Origin: CAZLNO01 sp964561005
GTDB lineage: Bacteria > Pseudomonadota > Alphaproteobacteria > Kiloniellales > Rhodovibrionaceae
Direction: 5' to 3'
Assembly: GCA_964561005.1 (NCBI GenBank)
Contig: CAZLNO010000073.1
Span: forward strand, 1-20,996
Length of the DNA stretch: 20,996 nucleotides
The notes below the pieces were generated by a model. That model saw only the letters and a program-made list of their open reading frames with translations, had not been told where the DNA came from and ran no database searches. The position numbers and the translations under genes are program-made. Shown in pieces: positions 8,790 to 15,474 of the stretch; position 1 is the stretch's first letter; each line of letters begins with the position of its first letter.

Positions 8790-8804
8790 GATGGCAGGTG
8801 TCAA
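8776..8804 (-). promoter_or_regulatory. Probable mraZ (dcw cluster) promoter
   Basis: On the minus strand a perfect TTGACA (8799-8804) is followed after 17 bases by TATCCC (8776-8781), a weak -10 that keeps TAT. It points at mraZ, about 100 bases upstream of its TTG start. It sits in a locally AT-richer stretch and its -10 overlaps the MraZ boxes. No experimental start is known; CATAAA just downstream is an alternative -10. Confidence 0.55.
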
Positions 8805-9103
8805 CGCGGCCAACAAGTAGAATGCGCGTTAATCACAAGATATTTCCACTCAATTCAAGTCGCATCGCATGGACGATTTTGGTTCGAGGGCCTAACTTGC
8901 CCCTAGATGTGCATATTGGGGGTCTTCGTTGACTTATGTTCATTTTATGTTCTAGACCTTGCCGAGTCGCCGGACCGAGTCGTGCGGGCGCCGGCGCCCG
9001 CCCGGCATTGCGCCGTACCGCGATTTCGCCGAAAGCTCCGGGCCTTGCCAGGGATGGAACCGTCGCTCGCCAAATGAAGGAAAGTCGAGGCCAAGTCGGA
9101 AAG
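8805..9103. other. Intergenic stretch between rnpB and the mraZ promoter
   Basis: About 300 bases carry no convincing gene. The part at 8815-8955 is noticeably AT-richer than its surroundings and contains the LexA-type box at 8938-8952. A perfect 14-base palindrome of GGCGCC type lies at 8986-8999 and may fold downstream of rnpB. Short open frames on both strands have no ribosome site and no recognisable protein features. Confidence 0.6.
8938..8952 (+). promoter_or_regulatory. LexA-type SOS box in the rnpB-mraZ gap
   Basis: GTTC (8938-8941), seven bases, then GTTC (8949-8952) matches the alphaproteobacterial LexA consensus GTTC-N7-GTTC exactly. Read in this direction it shares the ending TATGTTCTA with the box at 15460-15474. 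On the plus strand TTGACT (8929-8934) and TAGACC (8953-8958) are spaced by 18 bases around it, a possible weak promoter facing away from mraZ. On the minus strand I see no good promoter nearby. Its target is unclear. Confidence 0.5.
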
Positions 9104-9540
9104 GGGCCAGACGGCCTGTAAGCCGGGTTCTGTACCCGCCGTCAACGGCGGGCGACGGCCATTCCTCTGGGACGCCCGTTGCCGGGCGCCTCGCGCGACC
9201 GACCCGGGCGGCGGCGCGGAAGCCCGCCTGCCGTCCCGCCGTCCCACGGTGTCCCATGGGATGGCATGGGACGGCGTGCCGCCCCTACATGGTCTTGCTC
9301 CCGGTGGGGTTTACCGTGCCGCCCCTGTCGCCAGGGGCGCGGTGCGCTCTTGCCGCACCCTTTCACCCTTGCCCCGCGACGCCCGGATCGCGCCGGACGC
9401 GGCGGGGCGGTTTGCTTTCTGTGGCACTTTCCCTGGGGTCGCCCCCGCCGGGGGTTACCCGGCACCGTGCTTCCGTGGAGCCCGGACTTTCCTCCCCCGG
9501 CGCGAAGCGCGCCGAAGGCGACCGTCCGGCCGTCTGGCCC
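9104..9540 (-). ncRNA. rnpB: RNase P RNA (bacterial type A)
   Basis: This is the catalytic RNA of RNase P, which removes the 5' leader of pre-tRNAs together with RnpA protein. Reading the minus strand, the conserved 5' core GAGGAAAGTCCGGGCTCC lies at 9477-9494. GGGTGAAAGGGTGCGG and AAGAGCGCACCGCG follow near 9342-9368. GGCACGGTAAACCCCACC and GGGAGCAAGACC follow near 9290-9321. The 3' block is AGAGGAATGGCC, then ACAGAACCCGGCTTACAGGC. The ends pair perfectly as helix P1: 13 bases at 9528-9540 against 9104-9116. That sets a length near 437 bases. A hairpin around 9238-9277 contains the tandem motif TGGGATGGCATGGGA. The 5' end follows the amidase stop codon by only a few bases. Confidence 0.96.
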
Positions 9541-9545
9541 AAGCA

Positions 9546-10262
9546 TCAGCTAGGCCCCTGAATGCCGCTTTCAAGCCGTGCCAGCAGCCCGCGCAGCCGC
9601 GCCGCCGTGCCGGGGTCGGGCCGGCCGGTGACCGCCTCGGGCCGGAAGTGCCGCTGGAAGGCGGCCAGCACCTCGTCCAAGGGGTCCGCCTCGGGTGGCA
9701 GGCAGTAGCCGAAGCGCCCCAGGCCCGCGCGGAACCAGGCCTCGGCCGGGGTCTTCGCGGGTTCGTCCGCTGGCGCGGGCCAGAGGCCGAGGCCGGCGGC
9801 GGCCAGGCGCGGCCAGTCGAACAGCTCTCCGGGGTCCCGCTTGCGCGCCGGCGCCACGTCGCTGTGCCCGAGCACGCGATGGGACGGGATGGGATGGCGC
9901 GCCAGGATGTCCCGCGCCAGGGCGATCAGGCTGTCCATCTGCGCCTCGGGAAAGTGGCGGTAGCCGAATTCGTGGCCGGGGTTGGCCAGCTCGATGCCGA
10001 TGGAGCGGGAATTGACGTCGCGCTCGCCCGCCCAGCAGGCGACGCCCGCGTGCCAGGCCCGCCGGTCCTCCGCCACCAGGCGCAGCACGCGGCCGTCCTC
10101 GCCGATCAGGTAGTGCGCGCTGACCCTGGCCGCCGGATCGCACAGGCGCTCCAGCGCCGCCGCCTCGCCGGCCATGCCGGTGTAGTGCAGCAGCAGGATG
10201 TCCACCGGTCTCCCGGCGGGCCGCGGCTCGTGGTTGGGGGAGGGGTGGTCTTGGATCTGCAT
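9546..10262 (-). CDS. AmpD-like N-acetylmuramoyl-L-alanine amidase
   Basis: It is predicted to cleave the bond between N-acetylmuramic acid and L-alanine in murein or its anhydro-muropeptides with a zinc ion. The 238-residue protein has an Amidase_2 (AmpD) domain with LLLHYTG (His26), IGIELANPGHEFGY (Glu91) and LGHSDVAPARKRDPG (His133, Lys141, Asp143). The 8- and 10-residue spacing from His133 matches His154, Lys162 and Asp164 of E. coli AmpD. A C-terminal region (about 190-235) resembles a peptidoglycan-binding helical domain. No signal peptide is seen, so a cytoplasmic recycling role is likely. The start at 10262 has no good ribosome site and is only moderately certain. As I recall, such amidase genes often sit beside rnpB/mraZ or djlA in alphaproteobacteria. 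Confidence 0.9.
   Translation of the reverse strand: MQIQDHPSPNHEPRPAGRPVDILLLHYTGMAGEAAALERLCDPAARVSAHYLIGEDGRVLRLVAEDRRAWHAGVACWAGERDVNSRSIGIELANPGHEFGYRHFPEAQMDSLIALARDILARHPIPSHRVLGHSDVAPARKRDPGELFDWPRLAAAGLGLWPAPADEPAKTPAEAWFRAGLGRFGYCLPPEADPLDEVLAAFQRHFRPEAVTGRPDPGTAARLRGLLARLESGIQGPS
9547..9574 (-). promoter_or_regulatory. Possible rnpB promoter inside the amidase 3' end
   Basis: On the minus strand TTGAAA (9569-9574) and TAGCTG (9547-9552) are spaced by 16 bases. The implied start falls near 9540, exactly at the first base of helix P1. The -10 is weak. The element lies almost entirely in the last codons of the amidase gene, so rnpB could also depend on read-through from that gene. 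Confidence 0.4.
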
Positions 10263-10297
10263 GGGATGGCGTGGGGTCTGGCCTGACGCCCCCGGGT

Positions 10298-10422
10298 GCG
10301 TCCCCCTCCCTGGCCCTCCCCCAAAGGGGAGGGAACAAGATTGAGCCCTTCACAACCGGCACGGCACTGTGCCTTCCCCCTTGGGGGAAGGCTGGGATGG
10401 GGGACGCGCCGCCAGGCGCGTC
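10298..10422. repeat. Nested palindromic intergenic repeat
   Basis: The gap between the amidase start and the hydrolase stop is filled by hairpins. GCGTCCCCCTCCC near 10299 pairs across the unit with GGGATGGGGGACGC near 10394-10407. Inside are CCCTCCCC/GGGGAGGG (10314-10333) and a perfect 22-base palindrome at 10371-10392. A separate 8-base-stem hairpin at 10403-10422 follows the hydrolase gene closely and could help end its transcript, though no T tract follows. The design resembles non-autonomous GC-rich intergenic repeats common in proteobacteria. Confidence 0.6.
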
Positions 10423-10432
10423 ATAGGCTGCC

Positions 10433-11245
10433 TCAGAACTCCCGTGTCTCGCCCGGCTTCATCACCACGACCTCGCCGTCCCAGCCGCGCAGGTTGGCCT
10501 TGAGCTGCTCCGGCGTGCCCTTGAGCGGCGGGAAGGTGCCGTAGTGGATCGGCACGACCGTTTCGGTCTTCAGCAGGTTTTTGATCGCATGGGCGGCGTG
10601 CGCCGGGTCCATGGTGAAGTGCCCGCCGATCGGCAGGAAGGCCACGTCCGGGTCGTAGAAGTCCCGGATGAAAGCCATGTCCCCGAACACCCCGGTGTCG
10701 CCCGCGTGGTACAGCGTCAGCCCCTCCACCAGCTCGATGACGTAGCCCGCCGGCTCGCCGCCGGGGAAGACGCGCGCCTCGCCGGTGGCGGGGTCCTTGT
10801 GCACCACTTCCGAGCTGTGCTCGGCGTGGACCATGGTGATCTTGACGCCGTCGCCCAGCGGCCGGATCGGCCCGCCCTTGTTGAAGCGCACGAGCTGCTC
10901 GGCCGGCACGATGCCCAGGGTGCGGAAGGTGTGGCCCATGTCGGCGTTCAGCGCGACCTTGGCGCCGGTCGTCTCGGCGATTTCGGCGGTGTCGCCGATG
11001 TGGTCGCCGTGGCCGTGGGTCAGCAGGATCAGGTCGACCTCGCCCAGCCTCGACAGGTCCTTGTGCGCTTCCGGCGTCACCGGGTTCCCGGTGATGAAGG
11101 GGTCGATCAGGATGACCCGGCCGTCCTCGGTGGTGATCTTGAAGGCGGACTGGCCGAACCACTGCACCTCCGCCGCCGCCGCCGGCGCCGCGACGAACAG
11201 GCCCAGGCCGAGCACGGCGGCCAGGATGGCGAGCTTGTCACGCAT
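10433..11245 (-). CDS. Metal-dependent hydrolase, UPF0173-like, exported
   Basis: This is a metallo-beta-lactamase-fold protein of the UPF0173/UlaG-like type; the substrate is unknown. Of its 270 residues, the first 25 form a clear signal peptide (MRDKLAILAAVLGLGLFVAAPAA, cleavage near AAA-EV), which suggests a periplasmic location. Metal-binding motifs are HGHGDH (77-82), AEHSSE, YHAGDTGVFGDM and the late PIHYGTFP. ITGNPVTP and LILLTHGHGDHIGD are typical UPF0173 stretches. The start at 11245 has AGGAGAGG upstream. It stands 61 bases after eamA on the same strand and may be read with it or alone. The family assignment is firm and the biological role is not. Confidence 0.88.
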   Translation of the reverse strand: MRDKLAILAAVLGLGLFVAAPAAAAEVQWFGQSAFKITTEDGRVILIDPFITGNPVTPEAHKDLSRLGEVDLILLTHGHGDHIGDTAEIAETTGAKVALNADMGHTFRTLGIVPAEQLVRFNKGGPIRPLGDGVKITMVHAEHSSEVVHKDPATGEARVFPGGEPAGYVIELVEGLTLYHAGDTGVFGDMAFIRDFYDPDVAFLPIGGHFTMDPAHAAHAIKNLLKTETVVPIHYGTFPPLKGTPEQLKANLRGWDGEVVVMKPGETREF

Positions 11246-11306
11246 GGGAAGCCTCTCCTGTCTTGACGATGATGCGAAGCACGTCTAGCACGCGGCGCCG
11301 CCCGGG

Positions 11307-12194
11307 TCAGTACGCCTCGGTCTTGGCGTAGGTGGGCTTGGGCTTGCGGATGGTGACGATGCCCACGCCGGCGATGGTGAGCGCGCCGCCGATCAGCAGG
11401 CCGGGCGTAATCCGCTCGCCCAGCACGATCACGCCGGCGAGCACCCCGAACAGCGGCACCAGCAGGGTGAACGGCATGAAGACGTTGACGTCGTAGCGCC
11501 GCATCATGCCGTACCACAGGCCGTAGCCCACCACGACGACCAGCAGGCTCTGGTACAGGATGATCAGCCCCAGGCCCCAGTCCGCGCCCTTCAGCGCCGC
11601 CCACTGGCCGTCCTCCAGCACCAGCGAGGCGACGAAAAGCTGCGGCGTGGCGAACAGCGCCATCCAGCCGTTGATCTGGCCGCCATCGATGTCGCCCAGC
11701 TTTTTCACGAAGATGTTGGCCACCGCCCAGACCAGCGCCGCGCCGATGACCAGCGACAGCGCCAGGTAGTGCCCGTCCAGCCTGGGCTCGCCGGCGATGA
11801 TGGCGACCCCGGCGAAGGCCAGCGCCATGCCCAGGATGCGCCGCCAGCCGATGGTCTCCTTGAACACGAAGGTGGCGACCAGCGCCGCGAAGGGCACCTG
11901 AAGCTGGATCGAGATGGCCGCCGTGGCGGCGTCGATCGTCTTCAGCCCGGTGAACATCATCGAGAAGTGCAGCAGCCCCAGAAACACCGAGAGCACCAGG
12001 ATGCCACGGAACCGCCCGCGCGGAACCTTGACGAAAGGCACCAGCACCGCCGCCACCAGCGCGAAGCGCAGCGCCACCAGGAAGATCGGCGGCGTCTGCA
12101 GCAGGCCCAGCTTGGTCACCGCGAAGTTGCCGCCCCAGATCATCGTGATCAGGACGAACAGCAGCAGGTGCAGGGGGCGGACCGAGAGCTGCAT
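11307..12194 (-). CDS. EamA/RhaT-family (DMT) inner-membrane transporter
   Basis: It is a predicted drug/metabolite exporter of 295 residues with about ten membrane segments arranged as two EamA repeats. The first repeat has MIWGGNFAVTKLGL and ALRFALVAAVLVPF. The second has GAALVWAVANIFVKKLG and ends with ITPGLLIGGALTIAGVGIV. It most resembles the O-acetylserine/cysteine exporter type (EamA of E. coli), but the substrate cannot be read from sequence. The ATG at 12194 shares one base with the uup stop codon (TGATG), so translation is probably coupled. Open reading further upstream is a shadow of uup. Confidence 0.88.
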   Translation of the reverse strand: MQLSVRPLHLLLFVLITMIWGGNFAVTKLGLLQTPPIFLVALRFALVAAVLVPFVKVPRGRFRGILVLSVFLGLLHFSMMFTGLKTIDAATAAISIQLQVPFAALVATFVFKETIGWRRILGMALAFAGVAIIAGEPRLDGHYLALSLVIGAALVWAVANIFVKKLGDIDGGQINGWMALFATPQLFVASLVLEDGQWAALKGADWGLGLIILYQSLLVVVVGYGLWYGMMRRYDVNVFMPFTLLVPLFGVLAGVIVLGERITPGLLIGGALTIAGVGIVTIRKPKPTYAKTEAY

Positions 12195-14044
12195 CAGGCC
12201 GACCCGCCGCCGGCTTCGAGCCGCTCCTGCCGCTCGGCCAGCTCCAGCCAGCGGGTCTCCGCCTTGTCCAGCGCCGCCCGCGCGCGCTCCAGCGCCTCGG
12301 TCGCCTCCTCGAACTTGGCCGGGTCGCGCTGGTAGAAGGCGGGATCGGCGAGCCGGGCCTCCAGCGTCTCGATCCTGGCCTGCAGGCGGTCGATCTGCTC
12401 GGGAAGCTGCGCCAGTTCGCGCTGCTCCTTGTAGGACAGCTTGCCGTCCGGGGCCTTCGGCTTTTCCGCCTTGCCGGCGCCGGCCTTGCGCCCGCCCTTG
12501 CCCTTCGCGCCGACGGCCGGCCCCCTGGCGAGGCCCCGGCGCTGGCCGAGGCTGTCGGTGTAGCCGCCGGGGAACTCCTCGACCAGGCCGTCGCCCTCCA
12601 TGACCACGACCGAGGTCACCGTCTTGTCCAGGAAGTCGCGGTCGTGGCTGACCAGCAGCAGCGTGCCGTCGTAGTCGCCCAGCACCTCGACCAGCAGGTC
12701 CAGGGTGTCCATGTCCAGGTCGTTGGTCGGCTCGTCCATGACGATGAGGTTGCTGGGCCGGGCGAACAGCTTGGCCAGCAGCAGGCGGTTGGTCTCGCCG
12801 CCCGACAGCGCCTTGACCGGCTGGCGCGCCTGGCCCTCGGCGAACAGGAAGTCCTTCAGGTAGGCGACGACGTGGCGCTGGCGGTCGCCGACCATGACGG
12901 AATCGCCGCCCTCGGGGCAGAGCGTGTCCCAGAGGCTCTTTTCCGGGTCCAGGCCTTCGCGCCGCTGGTCGAAGAACACGGGCTTGAGGCGCGTGCCGTG
13001 GCGTACCGTGCCGCGATCCGGCGCCAGGTCCCCGGTGAGCAGCTTGACCAGCGTGGTCTTGCCCGCGCCGTTGGGGCCGATGACGCCGATGCGGTCGCCC
13101 TTGCGGATGCGGGTGGAGAAGTCGTCGACGATGGGCACCGGCGTGCCGTCTTCCCGGCGGTAGCTCTTGGCCAGGTGCTCGGCCTCGATGACGGTCTTGC
13201 CGCCGCCCTCGGCCTCCGCGACGCTCAGGTTCAGCGCGCCGGGGCGGCTGGTCAGCAGCTCCCGCCGGCTCTCGCGAAGCTGGTGCAGCCGGGCGACGCG
13301 GCGCTGGTTGCGCTTGCGCCGGGCGGTCAGGCCCTGGTGCAGCCACAGCTCCTCGCGGGCGATCTTCTTGCGCAGGCTGTACAGGGCCTGCTCTTCCTCC
13401 GCCGCGACCTCGTCCGCCCAGGCGTCGAAGTGCGCGAAGCCCTTGTCCAGCCGCCGCAGCGTGCCCCGGTCCAGCCAGAAGGTCACCCGGCTGACGGCGC
13501 GCAGGAAGGCGCGGTCGTGGCTGACCAGCAGCAGCGCGCCCGAAAAGCGCTTCAGCTCGCCCTCCAGCCACTCGATCGTCGGCAGGTCCAGGTGGTTGGT
13601 GGGCTCGTCCAGCAGCAGCACCTCGGGCTCCGCCACCAGCGTGCGGGCCAGCGCCGCCCGCCGTCCCTCGCCGCCGGAGAGCGTGCCCAGCGCCTGGTCG
13701 CCGTCCAGGTCCAGGCGCGCCAGCACGGCGTCGACGCGGTGGCGGGCGTCCGCCGCGTCGGCCGGCAGGCCGGCGGCGGCGAAGTCGGCCACGCGCTGGT
13801 CCGGCGGCAGCTCGGGGTGCTGCGGCAGGTAGCCGACGCGCGCGCCCGGCTGCACGAAGCGCTCGCCGGCGTCCAGCTCCAGCTCGCCGGCCAGGGCGCG
13901 CAGCAGGGTGGACTTGCCGCTGCCGTTGCGCCCCACCAGGCAGGCCCGCTCCCCGCGCGCCAGCGCCAGCGTCACCCGCTCGGCCAGCACCTGGTGGCCG
14001 AGGGCGAGCGTGGCGTCCTTGAGCTGGATCAGCGGTGCGGCCAT
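12194..14044 (-). CDS. uup: ABC-F family ATPase, Uup type
   Basis: It is a cytoplasmic ABC-F protein, thought to act on ribosomes or on branched DNA intermediates; it has no membrane domain. The 616 residues contain two ATPase domains. The first has Walker A GRNGSGKST (38-46), signature LSGGE (122-126) and LLLDEPTNHLD (143-153). The second has GPNGAGKTT (323-331), LSGGETNR (413-420) and VMDEPTNDLD (435-444). The inter-domain linker carries the basic arm TARRKRNQRR (240-249). The C-terminal tail (about 545-610) is a coiled coil typical of Uup rather than EttA or YheS. The start at 14044 (MAAPLIQLKD) was chosen by family fit; its ribosome site is weak. Lysine- and glycine-rich residues precede the coiled coil. 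Confidence 0.92.
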   Translation of the reverse strand: MAAPLIQLKDATLALGHQVLAERVTLALARGERACLVGRNGSGKSTLLRALAGELELDAGERFVQPGARVGYLPQHPELPPDQRVADFAAAGLPADAADARHRVDAVLARLDLDGDQALGTLSGGEGRRAALARTLVAEPEVLLLDEPTNHLDLPTIEWLEGELKRFSGALLLVSHDRAFLRAVSRVTFWLDRGTLRRLDKGFAHFDAWADEVAAEEEQALYSLRKKIAREELWLHQGLTARRKRNQRRVARLHQLRESRRELLTSRPGALNLSVAEAEGGGKTVIEAEHLAKSYRREDGTPVPIVDDFSTRIRKGDRIGVIGPNGAGKTTLVKLLTGDLAPDRGTVRHGTRLKPVFFDQRREGLDPEKSLWDTLCPEGGDSVMVGDRQRHVVAYLKDFLFAEGQARQPVKALSGGETNRLLLAKLFARPSNLIVMDEPTNDLDMDTLDLLVEVLGDYDGTLLLVSHDRDFLDKTVTSVVVMEGDGLVEEFPGGYTDSLGQRRGLARGPAVGAKGKGGRKAGAGKAEKPKAPDGKLSYKEQRELAQLPEQIDRLQARIETLEARLADPAFYQRDPAKFEEATEALERARAALDKAETRWLELAERQERLEAGGGSA

Positions 14045-14189
14045 GCGGGTCTTGAACCGTGGAACGGCGGTTGCTGGCGCGTGTCTATCACGCCGCCGGC
14101 CCGCGATGAACCGGCAGGGATGCATGGCAAGTCTGCGCGGGGCCTTGGGCGTCGATCGCCGCCGCCTTGCCGGGCGGAATCCGCGGCCC

Positions 14190-14356
14190 CGCCCGGAACG
14201 TTGTCGTCACGGGCGGCGGGGAAACGTTCGGGGCGGGGGCAAGCCCCCGCCCCGCCGGTCGCGGGGCTAGACGCCTTTGGCGTCGACTTCGTGTCGCCCG
14301 CGACCGGAACGTTTCCGTCGCTCCTGTTGGAGACACTTTCGGGGTTGCGGACGGGA
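14190..14356. repeat. AACGTT-edged GC-rich hairpin repeat, copy A
   Basis: AACGTT occurs at 14197, 14223 and 14308. Between them lie a perfect hairpin with an 11-base stem and AA loop (14230-14253) and the inverted pair GGTCGCGGG/CCCGCGACC. The part from 14222 is repeated with few mismatches at 14758-14906, offset by 536 bases. It lies in the gap upstream of uup. The preceding 14045-14189 shows nothing I recognise. Confidence 0.8.
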
Positions 14357-14382
14357 GCCCGCGCCCCGCGAGGTCGCGAGGC

Positions 14383-14469
14383 GTAGGGCGGCTTCGCAAA
14401 GCAAGCCGCCGACAAACCGTCGCGTCGCCCACCCCCTTCGGCGGGTTGCCTGCGGCGAACCCGCCCTAC
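14383..14469. repeat. MITE-like element, copy 1 (87 bp)
   Basis: It is bounded by perfect inverted ends GTAGGGCGG and CCGCCCTAC and contains an internal hairpin (GGCGGGTT / GAACCCGCC). The same element recurs at 15631-15745 with a 30-base segment in place of two central bases. The shared sequence also extends about 36 bases beyond the left end in both copies (from 14347 and 15595). Elements with GTAGGGCGG ends are, as I recall, common non-coding repeats in proteobacteria. No transposase is nearby. Confidence 0.75.
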
Positions 14470-14475
14470 GGGCTT

Positions 14476-14504
14476 CCTCACCCTGAGCCTGTCGAAGGGT
14501 GAGG
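14476..14504. repeat. Hairpin with the widespread CCTGAGCCTGTCGAAGGG-type motif
   Basis: CCTCACCCT and AGGGTGAGG form a perfect 9-base stem around a loop GAGCCTGTCGA. This motif is a very common intergenic repeat in many bacterial genomes. Here its stem supplies the TGA stop codon (14478-14480) of the terminase-like reading frame. A further hairpin at 14511-14540 (TTTGCACG / CGTGCAAA) lies beside it. Either could serve as a transcript end, but no T tract is present. Confidence 0.6.
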
Positions 14505-15434
14505 CGGCGCTTTGCACGACGGTTCGTGCGTCCGTGCAAAAGCCTTCCAAGGCTGATCGCCCCCACCGTCGCGATGTCCGGGACCACACCAGCTAAGCCC
14601 CTGGCGGCATGACACGGGCCAGCGCCCTGGAAAATGTTCGGCCCGCAAGCCCTCCTCCGCGCCCGCCTGGAGCGCGGCGATGCTGACGGATGCGGACGCC
14701 TGCTGACGCGCCGCCTCCATCGGGGCGTCCTGCCGGGCGGGGTCATTCGCCGTGGAAAAACGTTCGGGGCGGGGGCAAGCCCCCGCCCCGCCGGTCGCGG
14801 GGCTAGACGCCTTTGGCGTCGACTTCGTGTCGCCCGCGACCGGAACGTTTCCGTCGCTCCCGTTGGAGACGCTTTCGGGGTCGCGCACGGGCGCCCGCGC
14901 CGCGCCGACGGCCGGCTCTCCGTCCTGGGAATCCGCCGGCTCGCCGGCCGGCGCCTCGCTCCGCTCCTCGGCGGGCGCGTCGAGCGCGTTTTCAGGCAAG
15001 TCGCCGAGCGCCTCGTCGCAAGGCGTGTCGCAAGGCGCCTCGGCCGGCGGCTCGGTCAACTCGTCGGGCAGGGCGGGGTCGCGCGGGGCGCCGTCGAGCA
15101 GCGCGCCCAGCGGCGCGCCGTAGGTCCGGGCCAGGCGGAACTGCAGCTCCAGCGCCTTCAGCGCCAGGCGCGTGTCGTCCTCGCGCGTCGCCTCCAGGCG
15201 CAGCGTCTCCGCGTGGTCGAACAGCCGCGCGCCCAGCGCGGCCTCCGCCTCCTGGGCGGCATACCGAAGCGCGCGCAGCCGCCGCCGCACGGCGGGCTCC
15301 TGCAGCAACCGCCAGGCCTGGGTGCGCGCCCCCGCCGCCGCATACCCGGCCGCCCGCGCCGCCGCCGCGCCGGAACCGCCCGCCGCCAGCGCCCGACAGA
15401 ACGCCTCCTTCCGCTCGCACAAGCTCTCCGACAT
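14478..15434 (-). CDS. Small-terminase-like (HTH) protein under SOS control; C-terminal half altered by repeats
   Basis: The 318-residue frame begins with a helix-turn-helix region (about 5-55: RKEAFCRALAAG, ARAAGYAAAGARTQAWRLL, PAVRRRLRALR). This looks like phage small terminase subunits (Terminase_2), which bind DNA at packaging sites. A second helical part (about 58-107, ending ALKALELQFRLARTYG) also fits that family. Residues about 108-175 are an acidic, proline- and alanine-rich tail. Residues about 176-225 are encoded by a repeat copy, and the remainder looks irregular and stops inside another repeat. The start at 15434 is well supported by AGGAGG five bases upstream and a promoter with a LexA box just before it. 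No large terminase, portal or integrase is near, so it is an orphan. The true protein may effectively be the first 110-175 residues. Function is unknown. Confidence 0.65.
   Translation of the reverse strand: MSESLCERKEAFCRALAAGGSGAAAARAAGYAAAGARTQAWRLLQEPAVRRRLRALRYAAQEAEAALGARLFDHAETLRLEATREDDTRLALKALELQFRLARTYGAPLGALLDGAPRDPALPDELTEPPAEAPCDTPCDEALGDLPENALDAPAEERSEAPAGEPADSQDGEPAVGAARAPVRDPESVSNGSDGNVPVAGDTKSTPKASSPATGGAGACPRPERFSTANDPARQDAPMEAARQQASASVSIAALQAGAEEGLRAEHFPGRWPVSCRQGLSWCGPGHRDGGGDQPWKAFARTHEPSCKAPPHPSTGSG
14758..14906. repeat. AACGTT-edged GC-rich hairpin repeat, copy B (inside a reading frame)
   Basis: About 149 bases nearly identical to 14222-14370, with only a handful of differences, most near the right end. 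It contains the same 11-base-stem hairpin (14766-14789) and AACGTT at 14759 and 14844. It lies wholly inside the terminase-like frame and is read through without a stop as about 50 residues. A degenerate relative, AAAATGTTCGGCCCGCAAG, starts near 14631. Confidence 0.8.
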
Positions 15435-15459
15435 TCGCGCCTCCTTTCCCGCTGGGATA

Positions 15460-15474
15460 GAACATAGGACGAAC
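15460..15474 (-). promoter_or_regulatory. LexA (SOS) operator of the terminase-like gene
   Basis: In the gene's direction it reads GTTC-GTCCTAT-GTTC, an exact match to the alphaproteobacterial LexA consensus GTTC-N7-GTTC. It begins directly after the -10 hexamer and covers the expected start of transcription (near 15468). Bound LexA would therefore block RNA polymerase. It ends 25 bases before the start codon. Confidence 0.8.

Noticed and set aside
8945..9257. Two frames of about 100 codons on the minus strand at the rnpB 3' end
   Set aside because: They overlap rnpB, overlap each other, and have no ribosome site or domain.
8959..9561. A 200-codon open frame on the plus strand antisense to rnpB
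   Set aside because: It is fully explained by the conserved RNase P RNA on the other strand; such antisense frames are known false annotations. It starts with TTG and has no family features.
14634..15467. Plus-strand frames opposite the terminase-like gene
   Set aside because: The minus frame has a promoter, ribosome site and helix-turn-helix pattern; the plus frames have none and run across repeats.
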